Assembly: GCA_002403375.1 (NCBI GenBank)
Contig: DHHQ01000003.1
Coordinates: 148,712-157,535, forward strand
DNA: 8,824 nucleotides
From: Thiobacillus denitrificans
GTDB taxonomy: Bacteria > Pseudomonadota > Gammaproteobacteria > Burkholderiales > Thiobacillaceae
Direction: 5' to 3'
Shown one piece after another: positions 1 to 7,107 of the stretch. Position numbers and translations under genes: made by a program. The notes under the pieces are model-generated. The model was not told the DNA's origin and ran no database searches. It saw only the letters and a list, made by a program, of their open reading frames with translations. Positions within the stretch are counted from its first letter, which is position 1. Every line of letters begins with the position of its first letter.

Positions 1-3000
1 GGCATGCCGGTGTAGCTGTAGGACGCGGTGTTGGCGACGGCCGTGCCGGCGTTGGCCTGGTCGTTGTTGGCGACGCGCGCGGTCAGGGTGACGATGGCCT
101 GCTCGCCGGCGGCGAGGTCGCCGAGGGCGAGGCTGAGGTCCTGGCCGTTCTGGGTGACGCCGACGGCGCGCGGCGAGCCGTTGACGGTCGCGGTGGCGCT
201 CACGTATTCGAGGGCGCCGTGCAGGGTGTCGGTGACGACGATGCCGGCGAGCGCGGCGTTCATCGGGGTGCCGGGAACGGTGATCTGGTAGACGACGTCC
301 TGGCCGACGGTCGCTTCGGTCGCCGAGCTCAGGGTCTTCGACAGCGGCGCGACGGTGACGAGGTTGGTCATCCACACCTGTGCGGTGTCGACGGCGGTGT
401 AGACGCGGCCGTCGGCCGGCAGCGAGGCGTATTCCTGCAGCTGCGCCTGGTTGGACCAGGTCTGGTTCGCGGCGACGTCGGTGCGGAAGCCGACGCTGTA
501 GTCGACGGTGGCGCACTGGCCGGGGTTGACGGCGACGCCGAGCGTGAAGCGCATTTCGCTGCCGCTCAGGGTGTAGCTGTAGTCGGCGGCGGCAAGCGTG
601 GTGCCGTTGGCGCTGACGGTGATCCCGGCGAGGCTCGCGAGGTCGAACTGGCTCGCCAGCGTGTCGGTGAGGAAGACGTTGTACGCGGGCGCCAGGCCGT
701 CGTTGCACGACGACAGGCGGAAGTTCATGACGTCGGTGGCGATGTTGACCTGGTAGGGGTCGGCCGCGGTGCCGCTGCCGACGCGGCCGCCGGCGAGGTC
801 GACCTTGGTGATCGCGCGCATCTGCGGCTGCCGGACGTCGATCGTCTCGGCCGCGGTCAGGCGGTCGGGATAGGTCGCGGGGTCGCCGCCGGTGTAGGAA
901 AGCTGGGCGGTGTTCTCGCGCAGGATCGAGGTGGCGTAGTCGACGCCCGTCGGCGGCGCGGCGGTGACGACGCGCGCGACGTAGCGGATGACCAGCTGGT
1001 CGACCGGGCTGCCGTTGGGGGCGTTGACGATGTCGCCGAAGTTCCACGTCAGCGTGCCGGTCGCGCCCGCGGCAGGCTGCGCCGAAAGGGTGTAGCTGAA
1101 CGCGCCGCTCGCGCCGGGGACGATCTCGAAGCTCTCCAGCGCCAGGCCCGCAGGCAGAACGTCGGTGACGACGACGTTGCGCGTCGTGTATTCCTGCAGG
1201 TTCAGCGTGAGTTCGTAGGTGACGGTGTCGCCGACGCGGACGACGGGGTCGGTCGTGCTCGCCGGCACCTCGGCGTAGTCGTCGGCGACCACCGCCTTGG
1301 CGAGCGAGGTGTTGTCGACCGTGCTCACCGAAACCGGCGGTGCGACGGCGCAGTAGTCGTCGGGCGCGGTGAAGCTGGGGCAGCCTTCGCCGGTGCGCTC
1401 GCCGCCCTGCCCGCCCTGCAGCGAGGTCCAGTCGACGTGGGCACCGTTGACGATCTCCGCGCCGGTGACCGAGACGACCGTCGCGCGGTAGGTCAGCGTC
1501 AGCGTCTGGCCGGGTTCGATGTCGAGGCTGTCGTCTCCGTTCGCGGCGCCCCAGGCGAGCGACCCGTCGGGCAGCGTCGTCGGCGCCGCGACGAAGCCGG
1601 CGACCGCGCCACCATCGATGGAAGCGGTCGCGGAGCCGGCCACGAGCTCGAGCTCGACCGGCAGCGTGTCGACGACGCTGGCGTCGAACGCGGTGGAGGT
1701 GCCGGTGTTGGGCATGGTGACCGTGTACTCGAGTACGTCGCCGACGGTCGCTGCGCCGGTCTTGCCGGTCGGGGCGAAGAAGCTCACGCCCTTGGCGGCG
1801 GTGAGCGTCGGCTCGACGACCGTCATCTCGGTCGTGGTCGCGCCGCTTCCGGTCCGTTCGGTCGCGTCGTCGCCGTTCGTGCGGTTGTAGGTGTAGGTCG
1901 CGCTGTTGCTGAAGGTCTCGCCGGCGTTGTTGCCGAGCGTGTTCTGCAGTTCGACCGTGATCTCGACGACGGCCTGGCCGCCGGCCGGGATGTCGATGCC
2001 GGTGATCGCGTCTTCCACGACGAGCGTGTCGCCGCTGACGCTATGGCTGAGCAACCTGCCATCGGATACGAGACGCGCGCTGACGACGCGCAGGTCGACC
2101 CCAGACGGCAGCGTGTCGACGATGCGCACGTCGTAGAGCGGCACGCCGGCGGGCGCCGTCACGGTCACCGTATAGGCGAACTGCTCGCCGATCGTCCAGG
2201 TCGTCTTGCTGGCGGGGTTCGCCTTGGTCAGCGTGCTGGCGGCCACGATGGTGACCTCGGTCGGATCGCCCGACATCGCCGGCTCGCCGGTGTCGGTCAG
2301 CAACTGCGCCGGGCCGTCGGTGTAGGGGTCGTCGCTCGGCGCGTTCGCCAGCGTGCGCGTCTCCGCGCCGTAGGGGTAGGTGCCCGTGATGAACGCCTGG
2401 TTCGGAACGACCGTGCCCGCGGCGAGCGGCGACACCAGCGTGACGTCGAACTGGAGCTGATACTGGTCGTTGTCGCCGAGTTGGAACGCGGGAACGGTGA
2501 TCGTGCCGCCGCTGACCGCCGGCGTGACCGGCAGCGTGGTACCGGCGACATGGATGGCGAGCGAGGCGGGGTCGAAGGCCGCGTCGATCGTGTCGGTGAT
2601 CGCGCTGACCTCGAGCGTCGGCAGCGTGAAGTTCTGGATCTGCACCGTGTAGCGCAGGCGGTCGCCGGGCAGCGCGGCCGTTGCCGGGGCGGTGCCGTCG
2701 GTCAGGTTCTCGACCGACTTCAGGAAATAGTAGCCGGCGACTGCGGCGTTGATGCTGTAGGCGTCCTGGTAATCGAGCGTTCCCGGCGTGCCGTCGCTGA
2801 GCGCAAACGGGCCCCAGGTCTTGCGCGGATTGCCGCTGACGTCGTTGTACCACTGCGTCGCCCCGGCGACGTTGGTGTAGACGCCGTTCGGTGTCGAACT
2901 GGTGTCGAACCTCGCTTCGTAGGTGACGATGAGGCGCTGGCCGGGCGCGATCCTCACGCCATCGCCAAGCGTGAGCGTGAGCGTGCATTCGGGAAGCGGC

Positions 3001-4460
3001 GTACCGGGGGTCGGATAGGTCGCGGTATAGTCGGCGCCGGCGACCAGCACGGGGGAAACCGGCGTGATGCCGTCGGCCGCGAAGACCCGTGCGGCGAGCG
3101 TCGGCAGAGGCGACGTGCCGCACATGCCGGTCGGCAGGATATCGGTGACCGTCACGTTCCACGCGTCGTGCCCGCCGATGTTCTGCACGTCGATCTCGAA
3201 GGGGGCCGCGCCTTCCAGGTTCAGGTTGGTGACGGTGCTCGACTTGTCGACCACGAGGTCGGGCGCGACGATCGTCATCGGCAGGGTGGTGCCGCGCCAC
3301 GAATGCAGGTCGACCATGGCCGTCGTGCCCGTTGTTTTGTCCGACCTTGTGTACGTAATGGTCTTGTCGAACCACATCTCGGCAGTGTTGGTGAACTGCC
3401 TGCCGGCGTAATTGACGTTGACGTCGTCATCCAGAACGACCGTCAGCTCGATGTCGACGCGGTAGCCTTGCGGGATGCTCTTCAGGTCGGCGTTGTACTC
3501 GTGCGAGAAGACGATGGCATCCGCCGGCACGCCGGGATGGCTGGACAGCCAGGACGCGCTCGCGCCGGGGATGAGCGGGTTTCCGCCGTTGAGGAGCGTC
3601 CGGGCTCCGGTGCTGGCGTTGACCAGATACGCCTTGTTGGTCACGTAGCTGAGCGCAGCGCCCGACAGGCTGAGGTCGTCGACGATCACGACATTGCTGA
3701 TGTCCGCGTTGCTCGACGAGGCGACCTCGTTGAACGTGCCGTTGCCCTGCTTGTCGATGGACCACACGCCGAGCTTCGGCGCCGTCATCGTGTAGGTGAA
3801 GGGAACGCCGATGGTGGCCGTGCTCTGTCCAACGGGATTGGTCTTGACGACCATTTCCACCGGCACCATGAATTCCCGGCATTTCTCGGAGATGTTGTTG
3901 AAGCTGCCCGGCGCCCAGTAGATCCAGAAATTGGAATTCTGCGGGTTGTTGCACGACATGTTGCCTTCGTAATGGACGTTGTCGAAGACGATGTAGTAGT
4001 CGGCGCCGGTCGGGAAATAGAAGTTGATGTTGGTGCCGGGGAGACCCGTGAGGCCGTTGTCGACCGGCCAGTTCTTGATCAGGCAGCTCGAGTCGATCTG
4101 CAGCGTGAGGTTGTTGTCGGAAGTGATCCTGCTGTAGGTCGCCGAGTCGAAGCCGTCGATCACGCCGCCGAAATCGACGCCGCAGGACAGGGTGCCTGCC
4201 TGCGCCGAGCCGGCCGCGCCGAACAGCAGGCCGAAGAGCACCAGCAGCGAGAAGCCGAGCTTCGAGCCGCGCGCAGTCGATCGATCTCGCTCACCCGACA
4301 GCACGGTGCGGCCCGCGTCCCGACCGAATGCCCGCGCCGCGCCCACGCGTGAATCGGGCGTGACGGACGGCCGCCCCTGCAGAGGCCGCAGCGTCTTCAG
4401 CAGAAAGTTCTTCAGCACAGCGGCCGGTCTACGGAACAGGGAGGGCATCAGCCTGGGCAT
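1..4460 (-). CDS. Giant exported DUF11 / isopeptide-domain surface protein (adhesin-like), 3' end outside window
   Basis: An uninterrupted frame of 1486 codons runs off the left edge, so the C-terminus is not visible. Residues 1-67 are a basic extension. Residues 68-84 form a hydrophobic signal core (LGFSLLVLFGLLFGAAG), with likely cleavage after AQA at 88. Residues 89-203 are a head rich in aromatic residues and Asn, with four Cys (93, 126, 170, 194). From about 204 onward come at least eight beta-rich domains of about 120-190 residues with VVDTLP/VTDTLP-type motifs, as in DUF11 and D2-type fimbrial isopeptide repeats. Each has a candidate Lys, Asp and Asn triad: 206/261/358, 406/440/530, 581/623/687, 746/782/852, 890/931/1005, 1055/1100/1183, 1219/1266/1337 and 1375/1411/1477. 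An in-frame TAG at 4539-4541 limits the start. ATG 4460 has only a weak ribosome site; ATG 4448 and GTG 4304 are alternatives. Inferred role: rigid surface stalk or adhesin. Exact function and anchoring are unknown. Confidence 0.88.
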   Translation of the reverse strand, partial: MPRLMPSLFRRPAAVLKNFLLKTLRPLQGRPSVTPDSRVGAARAFGRDAGRTVLSGERDRSTARGSKLGFSLLVLFGLLFGAAGSAQAGTLSCGVDFGGVIDGFDSATYSRITSDNNLTLQIDSSCLIKNWPVDNGLTGLPGTNINFYFPTGADYYIVFDNVHYEGNMSCNNPQNSNFWIYWAPGSFNNISEKCREFMVPVEMVVKTNPVGQSTATIGVPFTYTMTAPKLGVWSIDKQGNGTFNEVASSSNADISNVVIVDDLSLSGAALSYVTNKAYLVNASTGARTLLNGGNPLIPGASASWLSSHPGVPADAIVFSHEYNADLKSIPQGYRVDIELTVVLDDDVNVNYAGRQFTNTAEMWFDKTITYTRSDKTTGTTAMVDLHSWRGTTLPMTIVAPDLVVDKSSTVTNLNLEGAAPFEIDVQNIGGHDAWNVTVTDILPTGMCGTSPLPTLAARVFAADGITPVSPVLVAGADYTATYPTPGTPLPECTLTLTLGDGVRIAPGQRLIVTYEARFDTSSTPNGVYTNVAGATQWYNDVSGNPRKTWGPFALSDGTPGTLDYQDAYSINAAVAGYYFLKSVENLTDGTAPATAALPGDRLRYTVQIQNFTLPTLEVSAITDTIDAAFDPASLAIHVAGTTLPVTPAVSGGTITVPAFQLGDNDQYQLQFDVTLVSPLAAGTVVPNQAFITGTYPYGAETRTLANAPSDDPYTDGPAQLLTDTGEPAMSGDPTEVTIVAASTLTKANPASKTTWTIGEQFAYTVTVTAPAGVPLYDVRIVDTLPSGVDLRVVSARLVSDGRLLSHSVSGDTLVVEDAITGIDIPAGGQAVVEITVELQNTLGNNAGETFSNSATYTYNRTNGDDATERTGSGATTTEMTVVEPTLTAAKGVSFFAPTGKTGAATVGDVLEYTVTMPNTGTSTAFDASVVDTLPVELELVAGSATASIDGGAVAGFVAAPTTLPDGSLAWGAANGDDSLDIEPGQTLTLTYRATVVSVTGAEIVNGAHVDWTSLQGGQGGERTGEGCPSFTAPDDYCAVAPPVSVSTVDNTSLAKAVVADDYAEVPASTTDPVVRVGDTVTYELTLNLQEYTTRNVVVTDVLPAGLALESFEIVPGASGAFSYTLSAQPAAGATGTLTWNFGDIVNAPNGSPVDQLVIRYVARVVTAAPPTGVDYATSILRENTAQLSYTGGDPATYPDRLTAAETIDVRQPQMRAITKVDLAGGRVGSGTAADPYQVNIATDVMNFRLSSCNDGLAPAYNVFLTDTLASQFDLASLAGITVSANGTTLAAADYSYTLSGSEMRFTLGVAVNPGQCATVDYSVGFRTDVAANQTWSNQAQLQEYASLPADGRVYTAVDTAQVWMTNLVTVAPLSKTLSSATEATVGQDVVYQITVPGTPMNAALAGIVVTDTLHGALEYVSATATVNGSPRAVGVTQNGQDLSLALGDLAAGEQAIVTLTARVANNDQANAGTAVANTASYSYTGM

Positions 4461-4509
4461 GTAACTCACAAACTCGCGAGGGTTCTTCTTGGAGGCGGGC
4501 AAGGGTGAT

Positions 4510-4545
4510 GTCGAATTGCTATCGGTTGTGTCGAATAGCTAACGG
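4510..4545 (-). repeat. Pair of 16-bp direct repeats upstream of the surface-protein gene; candidate regulator site
   Basis: Read on the minus strand, CCGTTAGCTATTCGAC (4545-4530) and CCGATAGCAATTCGAC (4525-4510) agree at 14 of 16 bases and are separated by four bases. The 20-base centre-to-centre spacing is close to two helical turns, which would put two bound monomers on the same face of the DNA, as with many response regulators. The pair ends about 50 bases before the likely start codon of the giant surface protein and lies downstream of the preceding operon's terminator. That placement suits an operator or activator site. A TTGACG hexamer (4573-4578) lies just upstream, but I see no convincing -10 partner, so no promoter is called. 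The regulator cannot be identified from the sequence. Confidence 0.5.
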
Positions 4546-4620
4546 ATTGCGAAACGCCTTCTTGAGGCATGGCGTCAACTTTTTTGCGACCGCTGGTCGG
4601 CTCGCCCCGCCCGCCCGCGC

Positions 4621-4648
4621 AAGAAAAACGGCGCCCCGCAGGGCGCCG
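4621..4648 (-). terminator. Rho-independent terminator of the ExbB/ExbD/TonB-like operon
   Basis: On the minus strand, CGGCGCCC (4648-4641), a four-base loop TGCG and GGGCGCCG (4636-4629) form a perfect eight-pair, all-G/C stem. TTTTTCTT follows at once (4628-4621). It starts 43 bases after the stop codon of the TonB-like transducer. On the plus strand the same hairpin has no T-tract, so it acts in one direction. It separates the envelope-motor operon from the surface-protein gene. Confidence 0.88.
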
Positions 4649-4691
4649 CAACACGGCTGGCGTGGCGACATCGCGCCGCCGTGCGTTCTCC

Positions 4692-6110
4692 TTATCCGGC
4701 CGGCAGGAAGTCGATCGGATAGAGGATCTTGGTCGTCGGCACGCCTTCCTTCTCGCCGAAGTTGAACTTGAAGACCCGCTCGACGATGTCCTTCGACAGG
4801 GCGTCCGAGTTCATGTCGGTCGACTGCACCCGACAGGCGGAGACGCGGCCGTCGGGCTCGATGGTGAGGGCGAGCACCATCTTGCCGCGCAGGCTCGGGT
4901 CGATGCGCAGTTCGCGGTTGTAGATGCGATACAGCGCGGCCTTGTAGCGGTCAAAGACGATCTGGATCTCCTCGTCGGTCCGCGCCGGGCCGACGCCCTT
5001 GGAGAGCGGACGGTCGGCGTCGCCGGCGATGGCTGCGATGCCGCTGGTCGCCTTGCCGACGCCGTGGCCGGCGCTGGCGATCGCGGCGCCGCTGCCGCCT
5101 GCTCCACCCGCACCGAAGCCGCCACGGCTCACGGCACCGCTGACGATGCCGCCGCTGCCACCGGTCGCCTGGGCGACGATGAGCGAGCGGGTGCCCGGCG
5201 CGCCGCCGGCGTTCTGCTGGGCGACATTCTGGATGCGTGCATCGGCGCCGAGCTCGGAAGGCATGTCTTCCATCAGGTCCTTGAAGCTGTCCTTGAAGGC
5301 GAGCACGCCGGTCGTCTCCGCCTTCGCGCGCGCCTGCTTGACCTCGGTCGGCGTCGGCGTCGGGTTCGGCTTGGTCGTGTCCTCCTTCGGCTTCTTCGGC
5401 TCCTCCTTCTTCGGCTCGTCCTTCTTGACGTCCTCCTTCTTGGCCTGCTTGACCTGCTCCACCGGCTTCGGCGGGACCTTCTTCTCGACCATCTTGGCGA
5501 GGCGCTCGGGCACCTCGACGTGCGCCTTGTCGACCTTGGGCAGCGTCCAGACCAGCGGAACGCCGCCGATGACGAGCATCAGCAGCATCGCGACCGCGAG
5601 CGACTTGCGCAGGCGGCGACGGTCCTCGTCCTGTCCGGTCCATGGCATGACCATCGCGCGGAACGGCCGCGGTGTCTCGTCGCGCTCGATGACGAAGTCG
5701 TACTTGGCGCTCTCTTCCGCCTCGCGCACTTCGTCGAGGGCGAAGTCGAGATCGTCGAGCTCGTCGCGCCGGGCGTCGAGGTCGGCCAGCACACGCTGCC
5801 GTCCCTGCTCGACGGCCGCGAGCCTGTCGCGGAAATCGGCGACCGAGGCGCTGACCTGGCCGAGCCGCTGGGCGGGGTCGAAGCCGTTCAGCTGATCGCC
5901 CCAGAACAGGGACGCCGCGCCGATCTCGTCCAGCTTGTTGAGCGCGTCGCAGGCGTCGCCGAGCAACTGGAATTGCTGGCGCTGCTCAGACAGGCCGCCG
6001 AGCTCGTTGTCTATCTCGCGCAGGTCCGCCTCGAGGCCGTCGATCTTCCCGCGGACCTGGGCGATCTGCTCGAGCAGATCCTGCTGTCGTTGTGCAAAAG
6101 ATGTATTCAC
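4692..6110 (-). CDS. TonB-like energy transducer with AgmX/PglI-type C-terminal domain and cytoplasmic coiled coil
   Basis: This 472-residue protein probably carries force from the ExbB/ExbD channel across the periplasm. Residues 1-137 are charged, helical and coiled-coil-like, and should be cytoplasmic. Residues 170-190 (LAVAMLLMLVIGGVPLVWTL) form the single membrane helix. Residues 196-256 are a Lys/Pro/Glu-rich spacer like that of TonB. Residues 301-362 are Gly/Ala-rich and flexible. Residues 378-472 match the AgmX/PglI C-terminal (TonB-like) pattern: VFDRYKAALYRIYNREL, then DPSLRGKMVLALTIEPDGRV, then an FKFNFG end. TonB itself lacks a long cytoplasmic head. The start is GTG: the frame is closed upstream by the exbD-like gene's own TAA, and no other start codon lies in the 21-base gap. 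There is no clear ribosome site, so translation may be weak or coupled. It is the last gene before the terminator. The substrate or outer-membrane partner is unknown. Confidence 0.88.
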   Translation of the reverse strand: MNTSFAQRQQDLLEQIAQVRGKIDGLEADLREIDNELGGLSEQRQQFQLLGDACDALNKLDEIGAASLFWGDQLNGFDPAQRLGQVSASVADFRDRLAAVEQGRQRVLADLDARRDELDDLDFALDEVREAEESAKYDFVIERDETPRPFRAMVMPWTGQDEDRRRLRKSLAVAMLLMLVIGGVPLVWTLPKVDKAHVEVPERLAKMVEKKVPPKPVEQVKQAKKEDVKKDEPKKEEPKKPKEDTTKPNPTPTPTEVKQARAKAETTGVLAFKDSFKDLMEDMPSELGADARIQNVAQQNAGGAPGTRSLIVAQATGGSGGIVSGAVSRGGFGAGGAGGSGAAIASAGHGVGKATSGIAAIAGDADRPLSKGVGPARTDEEIQIVFDRYKAALYRIYNRELRIDPSLRGKMVLALTIEPDGRVSACRVQSTDMNSDALSKDIVERVFKFNFGEKEGVPTTKILYPIDFLPAG

Positions 6111-6131
6111 GAAGCCACGCTTTGCTGAAAA

Positions 6132-6617
6132 TTATTTCTGGTTGACCGCCAGGGAGATCTTGGTGAACCCGGCCGCCGTGCACGAGCTCATCACCCGTTT
6201 CAGGACCTTGAAGTGGACGGTCTTGTTGCCCATGACGGTCACCTCGGTACTCGTGTCCCCTGCCTCCGCGCTGGCGCCGATGCGGTTCGCCTTGAGCTGG
6301 GCCATGCGGTCACGGATGGGCTCGATCAGGTCGCCCTCGGCGTCGAGGATGTCCTGCACGGTCGCGACCGGCTCGCCCTGCACCACCACGAGGTCGTTGC
6401 TCACCGAAATCAGCAGCGTCTCACGCGGCTGCGTCTCGACGATCGAGTCAGGCAGCGTGACGTCCTTGGGCGGGTCGAGCACGGTTCCGCTGGACTGGTT
6501 GACCAGCAGGTACAGCACCAGGATGGTGAAGACGTCCATCAGCGAGGTCAGGCTGAGGGCGGCGGTCGCGGTGCGGCCCGCCTTCGCCATCCGCTTCATG
6601 CGTCGGGTGTCCTTCAT
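6132..6617 (-). CDS. ExbD/TolR-family proton-channel subunit retaining the membrane Asp
   Basis: A 161-residue protein with the ExbD/TolR plan: short basic cytoplasmic N-terminus, one membrane helix (about 20-40) and a periplasmic domain. In the helix, LTSLMDVFTILVLYLLV aligns with the classical ExbD segment containing NVTPFIDV. D28 falls on the protonatable Asp of ExbD, TolR and MotB, so this subunit should carry protons. The end (VTVMGNKTVHFKVLKRVM, then AGFTKISLAV) is the usual ExbD C-terminal fold. The ATG overlaps the TGA of the preceding exbD-like gene by four bases (ATGA), and an AGGTGA ribosome site lies upstream, so translation is probably coupled. It likely pairs with the neighbouring ExbD inside the ExbB-type ring. 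I give no symbol because the substrate system is unknown. Confidence 0.93.
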   Translation of the reverse strand: MKDTRRMKRMAKAGRTATAALSLTSLMDVFTILVLYLLVNQSSGTVLDPPKDVTLPDSIVETQPRETLLISVSNDLVVVQGEPVATVQDILDAEGDLIEPIRDRMAQLKANRIGASAEAGDTSTEVTVMGNKTVHFKVLKRVMSSCTAAGFTKISLAVNQK

Positions 6618-7105
6618 GGCGCGTCACCTATCGAAATCTCGGGGAACAGGATCATGGCCTGCGCGAGCTGCTGGCCTTCCGGCGGCGCCTTCATCTTCAC
6701 CGCGTCCATCACGCCGATCATGTCGTTGTACTCGATGTCCTGTTCGAGCAGGACGAAGACGTCCTCCTTGTCCGGATACCGGGCCTTGAGCTCCTCCAGT
6801 TCCTCCGACAGCCGGGCGAGGTCGTACGCGTCCTGCTTCTTGGGGATCATCGTGTGGATGACCTTGCCGTCGCCGATCTCGAGGCCCTTCTTGCGCACCA
6901 TGACCTCGATGGTCACCAGCGGCTTGTCGGGCGTCGCGCCGCCGGCCGCCTGGGCGGGCAGGTTGAGCTCCTGGATGGTGATCTTCGAAAAGACCGCCGT
7001 GACGAGGAGGAACGGGATCAGCACCACCATCAGGTTGAGGAAGGTGGTGACGTCCAGATCCGGCGTCTCGCTCTTTTTCCTGTAGTGACGACTTCTTCTG
7101 GACAT
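6614..7105 (-). CDS. ExbD/TolR-family subunit with Asn in place of the proton-carrying Asp
   Basis: A 163-residue ExbD-like protein: basic N-terminus, membrane helix at about 20-40, periplasmic domain from about 41. The helix segment LDVTTFLNLMVVLIPFLLV aligns with classical ExbD around NVTPFIDVMLVLL. The position that is normally Asp is N24 (codon AAC at 7036-7034). The rest of the family signature, including the ELNLP stretch after the membrane, is kept, and the gene is intact, so this is a specialised subunit rather than a decayed one. From memory, the NLMVVLIPFLL type recurs in related operons, which would make it a subfamily trait. Its ATG is two bases after the stop of the ExbB-like gene, and its TGA overlaps the next ATG. 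Inferred role: non-conducting or structural half of an ExbD heterodimer. Confidence 0.92.
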   Translation of the reverse strand: MSRRSRHYRKKSETPDLDVTTFLNLMVVLIPFLLVTAVFSKITIQELNLPAQAAGGATPDKPLVTIEVMVRKKGLEIGDGKVIHTMIPKKQDAYDLARLSEELEELKARYPDKEDVFVLLEQDIEYNDMIGVMDAVKMKAPPEGQQLAQAMILFPEISIGDAP

Positions 7106-7107
7106 GT

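Noticed and set aside
2041..3375. A 444-codon minus-strand open frame in another reading frame within the stalk gene
   Set aside because: It is Arg/His-rich with no recognisable structure and overlaps the much longer frame with clear DUF11-type repeats. It is a frame shadow.
219..4352. A 1377-codon open frame on the plus strand, antisense to the stalk gene
   Set aside because: It lies in exact codon register with the minus-strand gene, so a stop appears only where the real gene uses TTA, CTA or TCA, which are rare codons in this GC-rich genome. Its translation is Arg/Gly/Val/Asp-rich with no domain, while the minus frame gives coherent repeated domains.
1..4460. Recent DNA-level tandem duplication among the stalk repeats
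   Set aside because: Only short motifs such as the VDTLP codons recur. The domains differ in length and in most residues, so the array is old and diverged rather than recently expanded.
4573..4578. TTGACG as a -35 element for the stalk gene
   Set aside because: At 16-18 bases downstream the sequence is GTTTCG-like, with no resemblance to a -10 element, so a sigma-70 promoter is not supported by sequence alone.
4569..6128. A 519-codon plus-strand open frame opposite the TonB-like transducer
   Set aside because: It has the same codon-register shadow explanation. The minus strand gives a membrane helix, a Pro/Lys spacer and a recognised C-terminal domain.
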